From: a bacterium
GTDB lineage: Bacteria > Bacillota > Clostridia > Christensenellales > CAG-138
Assembly (NCBI GenBank): GCA_029218485.1
Contig: JAQXRK010000143.1
Span: forward strand, 1 to 5,674
Reading direction: 5' to 3'
DNA length: 5,674 bases
Below the pieces are notes generated by a model. It saw only the letters and a program-made list of their open reading frames with translations, made no database searches and was not told the origin of the DNA. Positions 1-5,418 of the stretch are shown here, in pieces. The stretch's first letter is position 1, and each line of letters starts with the position of its first letter. The position numbers were made by a program, and so were the translations under genes.

Positions 1-182
1 GCATCGCAGAGAAGAGCGAGCAATCGCCCACAGCGCTGCTGCTCGTCCCCATCATCGCCCAGAGCGATGCGGTCGGCGCGGTCATCCTGTTTTCGCTCGA
101 GTCGCAGGCCGTCATTGGCGAGCCGGAGAGCAAGACCTGCCAGACCATCGCCGCATTTCTGGCGCGGCAGATGGAGGCATAG
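1..182 (+). CDS. spoVT: Stage V sporulation protein T-like regulator, C-terminal fragment (5' end outside window)
   Basis: The reading frame starting at base 3 is open from the window edge to a TAG at 180-182 and gives 59 residues. It has no ATG that would mark it as a separate gene, so it is the 3' end of a gene entering from the left. The visible protein contains VPIIAQSDAVGAVILFS, then an acidic linker (GEPESKT), and ends TIAAFLARQME-A. This matches the end of the GAF-like C-terminal domain of SpoVT, where a PII.(Q/E)GD.IG.V strand pair is followed by a helix ending AA.FL.(K/R)QME. SpoVT is about 178 residues long, with an N-terminal AbrB-type DNA-binding domain that would lie outside this window, and it modulates sigma-G-dependent genes in the forespore. 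The gene is convergent with the transporter operon and shares its terminator. The call rests on recognising the motif in one third of the protein. Another AbrB/GAF regulator is possible but less likely. Confidence 0.78.
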   Translation, partial: IAEKSEQSPTALLLVPIIAQSDAVGAVILFSLESQAVIGEPESKTCQTIAAFLARQMEA

Positions 183-289
183 TCCCGTTCTGCGGAACGC
201 CCCATGCGGCGCCCGAACGATTGCCGGGTCTCCATTGGAAAGCCGCCCGGCAGGCCGGAGCCTGATTGAACGGCATTTCAAAGATGATA

Positions 290-323
290 AAAGCAGCGGA
301 ATTCACAAGAATTCCGCTGCTTT
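290..323. terminator. Bidirectional intrinsic terminator between spoVT and the ABC-transporter operon
   Basis: There is a perfect 14-bp inverted repeat, AAAGCAGCGGAATT (290-303) and AATTCCGCTGCTTT (310-323), with the 6-nt loop CACAAG. On the plus strand it is followed by TTTGTTTGTTG, and on the minus strand by CTTTTATCATCTTT, so a T-rich tract follows in both directions. It lies between the convergent stops of spoVT (182) and the ATPase gene (355) and can end both transcripts. The stretch 183-289 shows no gene. Confidence 0.9.
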
Positions 324-354
324 GTTTGTTGTCCGATCGCCGTGAATATCTCGG

Positions 355-1896
355 CTATGCACTCACGCCGGCCTGCCGGATCGCCGTAAGCGGCGTGCCG
401 CCCATCATCAGGCCCATCTCCTCAACGCTTGTCTCGGATGGCGTAACAATGCCCATGATCTGTCCCTCATACATGACCGCGATGCGGTCGGAGAGCTTCA
501 GCACCTCCTCCAGCTCAGTCGAAACCAGCAGAACACCGATACCATTGTCCCGTTGTTCCATGATCTTTTTGTGGATATACTCGATCGCGCCGACGTCTAA
601 CCCGCGTGTCGGATGCATTGCGATCAGCAGCTCTGGTTCCCGGCTGATCTCACGCGCGACGATCACCTTTTGCTGGTTTCCTCCGGAAAGGTTCTGCGCC
701 AGCTCAAACCGGCCCGGCGTCTTGACGCCGAAGTCGGTGATCAGCTTCTCACTGTATGCGTCAACACGCTTCCAGTCCACCATGCCAAGTGCACCGAACT
801 CACGCTTGTAATAATCCTGCAGAATGAAATTCTCACGCAGCGGCATCGGCATGACCAGACCGGTTTTTTGCCGGTCCTGCGGGATATGCGATACGCCATG
901 CTCCATGATCTCCCTGGTGCTGCAATGCAACAGATCCATCTGCCCATACATAGCTTTTCCGCTATTGGCACGGCGCATGCCCGTCAGGCACTCCACCAGC
1001 TCGGATTGTCCATTGCCATCGACGCCTGCAATGCCGAGAATTTCGCCCGCATGCACGGTCAGGTTCACATTGTCGAGCAGATTCACCTCCGAATCCTTGC
1101 GGCGGAGCGTCAGCCCTTCGACTGCGAGGATCGGCTTGCCCGCCTGCTGCTGCTTTCGCTCCACGCTGAAGTTGACCTCACGGCCAACCATCAGACGTGC
1201 CAGATCGTTGACGGAGCAATCCTCGATATTGTAGGTGCCGCAGGTGCGCCCCATGCGCAGTACGGTCACCCGGTTGCTGATCTCCTTAACTTCGTTCAGC
1301 TTATGGCTGATAAACAGCACCGTGAAGCCCGCATCGGTCAGGCTGTGAATCATATTGAACAGCTCCTCCGTCTCCTGCGGCGTGAGCACAGCCGTCGGTT
1401 CGTCCAGGATCAGGATGCGCGCGCCGCGTGATAGCGCCTTGACAATCTCCACGCGTTGCCGTTCACCGACCGACAAATCGCCCACCTTAGCATACGGATC
1501 GAGGTTCAGATTGTACTTGGTAGCGATTTGTGCAATTCGATCTGCCGCTGTTTTCAAATCCAGCCGCAGGCCACCCGCGTCATGCGCGCCGATGAGGCAG
1601 TTTTCCACCACACTCATCGTCGGCACAAGCATAAAGTGCTGGTGCACCATGCCGATGCCCATCGCCATTGCGTCCTTGGCGGAAGCAAACGAAACCGGCT
1701 TGCCCTCGATCAAAATTTCTCCGGCCGTCGGTTTGTACAGGCCGCAAAGCACATTCATGAGCGTGCTCTTGCCCGCTCCATTTTCACCGAGGAGCGTATG
1801 CACCTCTCCCTGCTCCACAGTCAGACAGACATCCGCATTGGCCAAAACACCCGGAAATTGCTTGTAGATATGCCGCATTTCCAAAATCGTTGCCAT
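355..1896 (-). CDS. BMP-type (nucleoside-class) ABC transporter, double-domain ATP-binding protein
   Basis: This 513-residue protein has two fused nucleotide-binding domains, as in the RbsA/NupO/YufO group, and hydrolyses ATP on the inner membrane face to drive import. The N-terminal domain has all catalytic motifs: Walker A GENGAGKST (37-45), Q-loop VHQH (Gln86), signature LSVGERQ (141-147), Walker B ILILDEP (161-167) and switch His198. The C-terminal domain is degenerate: its Walker A is GVDGNGQSE (291-299) without the lysine, Walker B is followed by MHPTRGLD (428-435) without the catalytic glutamate, and the H-loop position has STE. LSGGNQQK (403-410) is intact. Such asymmetry is normal in this family, leaving one competent ATP site. 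The frame is open up to 1962, but the ATG at 1896 was chosen. It has GAGGTG 6 nt upstream, and its product begins directly with the conserved MRHIYKQFPGV strand. The gene is last in the operon, 10 nt after permease B. Confidence 0.95.
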   Translation of the reverse strand: MATILEMRHIYKQFPGVLANADVCLTVEQGEVHTLLGENGAGKSTLMNVLCGLYKPTAGEILIEGKPVSFASAKDAMAMGIGMVHQHFMLVPTMSVVENCLIGAHDAGGLRLDLKTAADRIAQIATKYNLNLDPYAKVGDLSVGERQRVEIVKALSRGARILILDEPTAVLTPQETEELFNMIHSLTDAGFTVLFISHKLNEVKEISNRVTVLRMGRTCGTYNIEDCSVNDLARLMVGREVNFSVERKQQQAGKPILAVEGLTLRRKDSEVNLLDNVNLTVHAGEILGIAGVDGNGQSELVECLTGMRRANSGKAMYGQMDLLHCSTREIMEHGVSHIPQDRQKTGLVMPMPLRENFILQDYYKREFGALGMVDWKRVDAYSEKLITDFGVKTPGRFELAQNLSGGNQQKVIVAREISREPELLIAMHPTRGLDVGAIEYIHKKIMEQRDNGIGVLLVSTELEEVLKLSDRIAVMYEGQIMGIVTPSETSVEEMGLMMGGTPLTAIRQAGVSA

Positions 1897-1902
1897 TTGC
1901 CG

Positions 1903-1908
1903 CACCTC
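1903..1908 (-). promoter_or_regulatory. Ribosome binding site deciding the ATPase start
   Basis: GAGGTG on the minus strand lies 6 nt before the ATG at 1896 and overlaps the TGA of permease B (1907-1909). It favours this start over the in-frame upstream codons, which would place a 22-residue arginine-rich extension inside the preceding gene. Confidence 0.75.
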
Positions 1909-2833
1909 ACCCTCTCTTGTACGGCTTGCCGAGCGCGGCCGGCGCCACGGCGCTGCGCGCAAATATGGCCAGCGCGATCACAGTAAGCACATACGGAATC
2001 ATCGTCAGGAAATTATATGGAATATTGGAACCGGTCACCATCAGAATATTGGCAAGCACGTTGCCGCCCATAAAGATCATCGCAGCGGCCATGATGCCGG
2101 TCGGCTTATACCGGCCAAAGATGACGGCTGCCAGAGCGATGTATCCGCGGCCGGAGACCATTTCCTCGGAGAACGAGTTCAACAGGCCGGTGGATAAAAA
2201 TGCGCCGCCCATGGCTATGATGGCGCTGCCGACGATCGCAGCGAGATACTGCGTTCTTGCCACATTGATGCCGAGCGTGTCGGACACCTTGGGGTTCTCA
2301 CCGACGGAGCGCAGGTTGAGACCGGATTGCGTGCGGAATAAATAGTATGAGATGATAGGCACGAGCAGAAATGCGATGTATACGATGGGTTTCTGCTGAA
2401 AGAACGCCTCGCCGATGATCGGGATGTCTTTGAGAATGGGAATGGCGAGCACATCAAACGTATCGATGGCGGCGTTGTTCGTCGCAACACCGAATATAAT
2501 GCGGTACAGCGTTGCAGAAAGGCCTGAGCCAAGCACGTTGATCGCCGCGCCGACAACCGTCTGGTTGGCGCGCAGCGTCACGGTCAGCAGTGCAAACAGT
2601 GCACCGATCAGTGCGCCTGAAACGATGGCGCACAGCAGGCCGAGCCACACATTCCCCAGATAGAAGGAACCCACGACCGCTACGAGCGTTGCGATCAGCA
2701 TCGTGCCCTCCGCGCCAATGTTGAGCAGCCCCGCGCGGTTGATGAGCAGCAGGCCGAGTCCCGCCAGCAAAATCGGCGTTGCCATGCGGATATCGGAAGC
2801 CAGATAGCTGCCGATCATTTGTACCAGATCCAT
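1907..2833 (-). CDS. BMP-type ABC transporter permease B (NupQ/YufQ-like, BPD_transp_2 family)
   Basis: This 308-residue polytopic membrane protein has about eight hydrophobic segments (roughly 18-33, 43-60, 62-83, 95-115, 150-166, 196-217, 232-262 and 275-297). Family hallmarks are GLLNIGAEGTML (35-46), the amphipathic cytoplasmic loop GLNLRSVGENPKVSDTLGI (171-189) that contacts the ATPase, and GRGYIALAAVIFGRYKPTG (228-246). It is the shorter of the two permease subunits that would form the translocation pore as a heterodimer. The length fits the NupQ group of about 300-320 residues. The ATG at 2833 lies 2 nt past the stop of permease A and has AAGGAGG at optimal distance, so the two permeases are probably translationally coupled and made in equal amounts. 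No frameshift or missing motif is seen. Family assignment is firm. The substrate, probably a nucleoside, is inferred from the family. Confidence 0.93.
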   Translation of the reverse strand: MDLVQMIGSYLASDIRMATPILLAGLGLLLINRAGLLNIGAEGTMLIATLVAVVGSFYLGNVWLGLLCAIVSGALIGALFALLTVTLRANQTVVGAAINVLGSGLSATLYRIIFGVATNNAAIDTFDVLAIPILKDIPIIGEAFFQQKPIVYIAFLLVPIISYYLFRTQSGLNLRSVGENPKVSDTLGINVARTQYLAAIVGSAIIAMGGAFLSTGLLNSFSEEMVSGRGYIALAAVIFGRYKPTGIMAAAMIFMGGNVLANILMVTGSNIPYNFLTMIPYVLTVIALAIFARSAVAPAALGKPYKRG

Positions 2834-2835
2834 CT

Positions 2836-3951
2836 TCAGCCCTCCTTTCCTTCCACCGCTACGCTTCTTTGTTCCATCGCCGCTTTCTTGAGACGGTGCT
2901 CATTCCAAATCTCCAGCAGCATCTGGCTGGCGACTACAGCGATGATGACCAATGCCTGCATAACGGCCACAATGGAATTGGGCACCTTTGCCCGCATCTG
3001 CATGCGCGTACCGCCCGCCCGGAATGCACCGAACAGCAGCGCGCCGAACACGATACCAAGCGGCGAGTTCATGCCGATCAATGCGACGGCTATGCCATCG
3101 AACCCGTAACCGGGCGAGAACAGCGGGAACAGCCGACCCTGCACGCCCATAATCTCGCTGGCGCCCGCAAGGCCCGCCAAACCGCCGGCGAGAAAGGTAA
3201 CGAGCAGAATATTGCGATCGGTATTGATGCCCGAATAGAGCGCTGCCTGACTGTTCAGGCCGGAAACGCGCACCTCGTATCCCTTTTTGCTGCGCCACAA
3301 AAACGCCCAGAACAAAAAGACAAACAACAGGCTGACCACGAATCCCCAGTGCGCCCTGGTGCCCGGAATGATGGGGCCGAACGTCGCAGTGGCAAGCAGC
3401 GGGCTGGTTTGGCAGTTGATCCCGGGCGGTTCGATCATCGGGCCGTTGACCATGAATTCGATGAAATTGATGGCAATGGTATTGAGCATGACGGTGGTAA
3501 TGATCTCCGATGCGCCGAAACGTACCTTCAGCCAGCCTGCAAGAAGGCACCATAGACCACCGCCGATAAACCCCGCCGCAATACACAGCGGTATGTGCAG
3601 TACTGCGGGTAAATTTTCCAAATAAATGCCGGCGGCTGCTGCGAACAGCGCGCCCATATACATCTGGCCCTCCATGCCGAGATTCGTCAGGCCGCAGCGG
3701 TTTGCCAGTGCATAGCTCATGCCGGTGAACAGCAGCGGCGTCATTTTTACAAGCGTCTCAGCAAAATCGTTTGTACTGCCGAACGCGCCCTCAAGAAGCG
3801 CCGCAAACGCCTTGAGCGGATTGATATCCATCAGCGCGATCAGGATCATGCCGAGCACAAGCGCAATCACAATGGCGGAGCCGGAGACGATCAACTGCTG
3901 AAACAAGCGTTCCAGCATCGCCTTCGTCTTTACGGAATCGATTTTCTTCAT
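2836..3951 (-). CDS. BMP-type ABC transporter permease A (NupP/YufP-like, BPD_transp_2 family)
   Basis: This 371-residue integral membrane protein has a short charged N-terminus (MKKIDSVKTK), a long first membrane helix (about 20-42) and about seven further hydrophobic segments. Family motifs are GLTNLGMEGQMYMG (87-100), GASEIITTVMLNTIAINFI (146-164), the cytoplasmic ATPase-contact loop VSGLNSQAALYSGI (229-242) and GYGFDGIAVALIG (281-293). The C-terminus is charged and soluble (EHRLKKAAMEQ onward). It is the longer permease subunit, close to the 350 residues usual for NupP. The frame stays open to 4059, but that would add a 36-residue arginine-rich stretch covering an intergenic hairpin and touching the binding-protein stop. 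The ATG at 3951 gives a normal family start. Its upstream AGCAGG is a poor ribosome binding site at long spacing, so initiation may be weaker than for the neighbouring genes. The start is less certain than the family. Confidence 0.92.
   Translation of the reverse strand: MKKIDSVKTKAMLERLFQQLIVSGSAIVIALVLGMILIALMDINPLKAFAALLEGAFGSTNDFAETLVKMTPLLFTGMSYALANRCGLTNLGMEGQMYMGALFAAAAGIYLENLPAVLHIPLCIAAGFIGGGLWCLLAGWLKVRFGASEIITTVMLNTIAINFIEFMVNGPMIEPPGINCQTSPLLATATFGPIIPGTRAHWGFVVSLLFVFLFWAFLWRSKKGYEVRVSGLNSQAALYSGINTDRNILLVTFLAGGLAGLAGASEIMGVQGRLFPLFSPGYGFDGIAVALIGMNSPLGIVFGALLFGAFRAGGTRMQMRAKVPNSIVAVMQALVIIAVVASQMLLEIWNEHRLKKAAMEQRSVAVEGKEG
2841..2847 (-). promoter_or_regulatory. Strong ribosome binding site of permease B
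   Basis: A perfect AAGGAGG on the minus strand lies 7 nt before the ATG at 2833. It sits inside the last codons of permease A, as expected for coupled translation of two subunits of one pore. Confidence 0.85.
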
Positions 3952-3996
3952 GCCTGCTATTACCTGCTTTCCATTCCTGTATGCATCCCAAAAGCC

Positions 3997-4024
3997 GGGG
4001 CGCCGGTCTCTCACGCGGCGCCCC
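3997..4024 (-). terminator. Intercistronic GC-rich hairpin after the binding-protein gene (partial terminator or mRNA-stabilising stem)
   Basis: On the minus strand, GGGGCGCCG and CGGCGCCCC form a perfect 9-bp stem around a 10-nt loop, followed by GGCTTTTGGG. The hairpin lies 31 nt past the binding-protein stop (4056) and 45 nt before the permease A start (3951). The T tract is short and offset by three bases, so read-through is likely. In importers such a stem commonly lets the binding protein be made in excess over the membrane subunits, by partial termination or by protecting the 3' end of the upstream message. That role is inferred here. Confidence 0.65.
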
Positions 4025-4055
4025 ACATCCAGTATCAATGCGGAACGCAGGAAGA

Positions 4056-5060
4056 TCAATAATCGCCGAGCTTTCCTGCGTACAGATCTTCAATAAACTT
4101 CTCGATGGCGTCTACCTTCTCCTTTGGCAGTTTCTCATCCCAGCCATGCCAGTCGGACACCAGCGTGCCGTTGTCTCCGAGATCGTAGATAACCATGCCA
4201 TTTTTCCAGGTCCCGTTGAGGATGGACTCAAACACATCGACATAGATGGCCGGATAGTTGCGCATGACGGACAGCACGATGGCGCCCGGTGCGAGCGAAT
4301 ACTGATCGCCATTGAAACCAAGCGCATAAACGCCCTTTTCCTCTGCCGCGAGCAGGCAGCCGATCTGCGCGCTGTTGGCGGATGCGGAAATCACATCGTA
4401 TCCCTGACTAATATAGGAGAGCGCGATCTCCTTGCCCTTATCCTGGTCGGTCAGCGTACCGAGATAGTCGGTCGTGGCCAGTGCATCGGGATTGGTCAGG
4501 TGCACGCCCTCCTCGATGCCGGAAACGATATCCGTAATCGCGGGGATGTCCTGGCCGCCAAGGAACACAACCTTATCCGTTTCGGTCAAAATGCCCATGA
4601 TACCGCCAATAACGATGCCCATATTGACCGGGCCGACATAGGCGAGGTTCGGAATATCCGGAATGTTAACTTCCGCGCCGTCCTCTACTTTGAAGCCATA
4701 GGACAGGCAGAACATCGTATCGGGGTATGTTGCTGCCAGCTCGGTCACGTTGGATTCAAACTGCGAACCATGAACGATGACCAAGTCATACTTGTCGTCA
4801 CCATACATGCGGATATAGCCGCTCATATCGGAAACGGCAATATTTTCAATGTATTCGAGTTCCGTACCGTATTTCTCCGAGATGGCCTTTACGGACTCGT
4901 AACAGATCTGATTCCAGCCGTTATCTGTGATAACACCGGATAGCAGAGCGACAACCTTCATGTCCTTCTCTTCGCCCGCCTGATCCTTCGGAGACGAGGC
5001 GCAGCCAATCAAGGCAAAAGCCAGGATCGCTGCGAGCAACAGAGCCAAAACTTTCTTCAT
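4056..5060 (-). CDS. BMP-family substrate-binding lipoprotein (PnrA/NupN-like) of the ABC importer
   Basis: This 334-residue extracellular receptor delivers a nucleoside-like ligand to the permeases. It begins with a lipoprotein signal: MKK, a hydrophobic core (4-18) and the lipobox LIGC with Cys20 as the lipidation site, then a polar linker to about residue 33. The mature part starts VVALLSGVITDNGWNQ (36-51), the family's hallmark first strand and DNGWN motif. Further conserved features are YDLVIVHG (91-98), a YVGPVNMG hinge strand (141-148), VVFLGG (164-169), YDVISASA (221-228), LGFNGDQYSLAPGAIVLSV (247-265) and a C-terminal FIEDLYAGK helix. Length is normal for the family. The frame is open to 5156, but the ATG at 5060 has AAGGAGG 10 nt upstream and starts the signal peptide. 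The gene is first in the operon. The family usually has GVD.DQ where this protein has GFNGDQ (248-253), so the ligand may differ from that of PnrA. Confidence 0.94.
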   Translation of the reverse strand: MKKVLALLLAAILAFALIGCASSPKDQAGEEKDMKVVALLSGVITDNGWNQICYESVKAISEKYGTELEYIENIAVSDMSGYIRMYGDDKYDLVIVHGSQFESNVTELAATYPDTMFCLSYGFKVEDGAEVNIPDIPNLAYVGPVNMGIVIGGIMGILTETDKVVFLGGQDIPAITDIVSGIEEGVHLTNPDALATTDYLGTLTDQDKGKEIALSYISQGYDVISASANSAQIGCLLAAEEKGVYALGFNGDQYSLAPGAIVLSVMRNYPAIYVDVFESILNGTWKNGMVIYDLGDNGTLVSDWHGWDEKLPKEKVDAIEKFIEDLYAGKLGDY

Positions 5061-5070
5061 TTGTTTACTT

Positions 5071-5077
5071 CCTCCTT
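5071..5077 (-). promoter_or_regulatory. Strong ribosome binding site of the binding-protein gene
   Basis: A perfect AAGGAGG on the minus strand lies 10 nt before the ATG at 5060. It fixes the start at the signal peptide rather than at the in-frame upstream GTG (5156). It lies 10 nt downstream of a stable leader hairpin (5088-5113) and is itself predicted to be single-stranded. Confidence 0.88.
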
Positions 5078-5087
5078 TTGCTTTTCT

Positions 5088-5136
5088 GCAAACAAACGAA
5101 ACCGTCTGTTTGCTATCCAACGTCCTCAGACGATAG
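5088..5136 (-). promoter_or_regulatory. Two adjacent leader hairpins with a competing alternative stem, just before the binding-protein RBS
   Basis: On the minus-strand transcript, the first hairpin (5136-5113) pairs CTATCGTC with GACG and ATAG, with a TTGG bulge and a TGAG loop. The second (5113-5088) pairs GCAAACAGACG with CGTTTGTTTGC around the loop GTTT, 11 bp with one G-U. CGTCTG (5132-5127) of the first can instead pair with CAGACG (5108-5103) of the second, extending to 8 bp, and this excludes both. There is no U run after the second hairpin, so it is not a terminator. I do not recognise a known riboswitch here, and a purine-riboswitch core is not seen. Confidence 0.45.
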
Positions 5137-5289
5137 GATTTGTAAAGAGCCGCCACCGGAAGTCGTGCATATGTCCGTTTCTGCCCCGGGAAATGCCGAA
5201 ATTTCTGAAAGTCGCCCTATAGCGCTTTCCCGTTTTGTTCAGTTTGTTGTTTCAATTGGTTCTTTCGTCAGAAATCTAATTTTTGTTTG

Positions 5290-5336
5290 ATTATAACGTT
5301 TTTATATAATATAGCATGCCCGATCGATAATAGCAA
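5290..5336 (-). promoter_or_regulatory. Candidate sigma-A promoter for the importer operon
   Basis: On the minus strand, TTGCTA (5336-5331; 4 of 6 to TTGACA) and TATATT (5313-5308; 5 of 6 to TATAAT) are separated by exactly 17 nt, which would start the transcript near 5301. A perfect TATAAT also occurs at 5295-5290 but lacks a good -35 at the right distance. The 17-nt spacer contains the palindromes GCATGC (5314-5319) and CGATCG (5321-5326), which could be part of an operator. The preceding gene ends in a strong terminator, so a promoter is needed in this interval. The leader would be about 240 nt. Confidence 0.55.
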
Positions 5337-5360
5337 GCGCAAATTCATATGGGTCCTGCA

Positions 5361-5395
5361 AATAAAAAACGGAAGAGTCCGAAAACTCTTCCGTT
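5361..5395 (-). terminator. Intrinsic terminator of the molybdenum-hydroxylase transcript
   Basis: On the minus strand, AACGGAAGAGT and ACTCTTCCGTT form a perfect 11-bp stem (5395-5385 and 5378-5368) around a 6-nt loop, TTTCGG. The tract TTTTTTATTT then completes a classic rho-independent terminator. It lies 23 nt after the stop at 5419 and separates that transcript from the importer operon. Confidence 0.93.
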
Positions 5396-5418
5396 CCAAT
5401 GGTAACCGGGATGCGTCG

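Larger units (their letters stand above)
5061..5418. other. 358-bp gene-free regulatory interval between the importer operon and the molybdenum-hydroxylase gene
   Basis: No convincing gene is seen on either strand. From right to left on the minus strand it holds the terminator of the upstream gene (5395-5361), an AT-rich candidate promoter (about 5336-5290) and a leader. The leader includes a hairpin, GAAAGCGC with GCG-A-CTTTC (about 5231-5209), the two competing hairpins at 5136-5088 and the ribosome binding site. AT content around 5230-5345 is clearly higher than in the flanking genes. A 14-codon open frame runs from ATG 5170 to TGA 5126 and is treated as a finding, not a gene. Confidence 0.8.

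Noticed and set aside
291..322. Inverted repeat with two EcoRI-like GAATTC sites as a mobile-element end
   Set aside because: Its place between convergent stop codons and the T-rich flanks on both sides fit a shared terminator. There is no transposase or target duplication.
67..345. Plus-strand 92-codon open frame, arginine- and serine-rich
   Set aside because: It is a different frame over the spoVT end, with low-complexity content and no family motif, and it runs through the terminator hairpin.
613..1431. Long plus-strand open frame (272 codons) opposite the ATPase gene
   Set aside because: It is antisense to a gene with all ABC ATPase motifs. Its product is rich in His, Gln and Arg, has no recognisable domain, and such frames arise from GC-biased third positions.
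2779..3555. Plus-strand open frame of 258 codons opposite permease A
   Set aside because: It is a shadow of a clear membrane protein. The product is hydrophilic and lacks family motifs.
3981..4943. Plus-strand open frame of 320 codons opposite the binding-protein gene
   Set aside because: The minus strand encodes an unmistakable BMP lipoprotein with a perfect RBS. The plus-strand product resembles no family I know.
5088..5113. Leader hairpin as an intrinsic terminator
   Set aside because: The 11-bp stem is followed on the minus strand by AGAAAAGC rather than a U run, so termination is not supported.
5078..5290. Plus-strand 70-codon open frame in the intergenic region
   Set aside because: There is no credible RBS, it is antisense to the leader, its composition looks random and it has no known motif.
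5061..5300. A known purine riboswitch in the leader
   Set aside because: The conserved junction and loop sequences of the guanine/adenine aptamer were not found by eye, and the helices seen do not form its three-way junction. A covariance-model search could overturn this.
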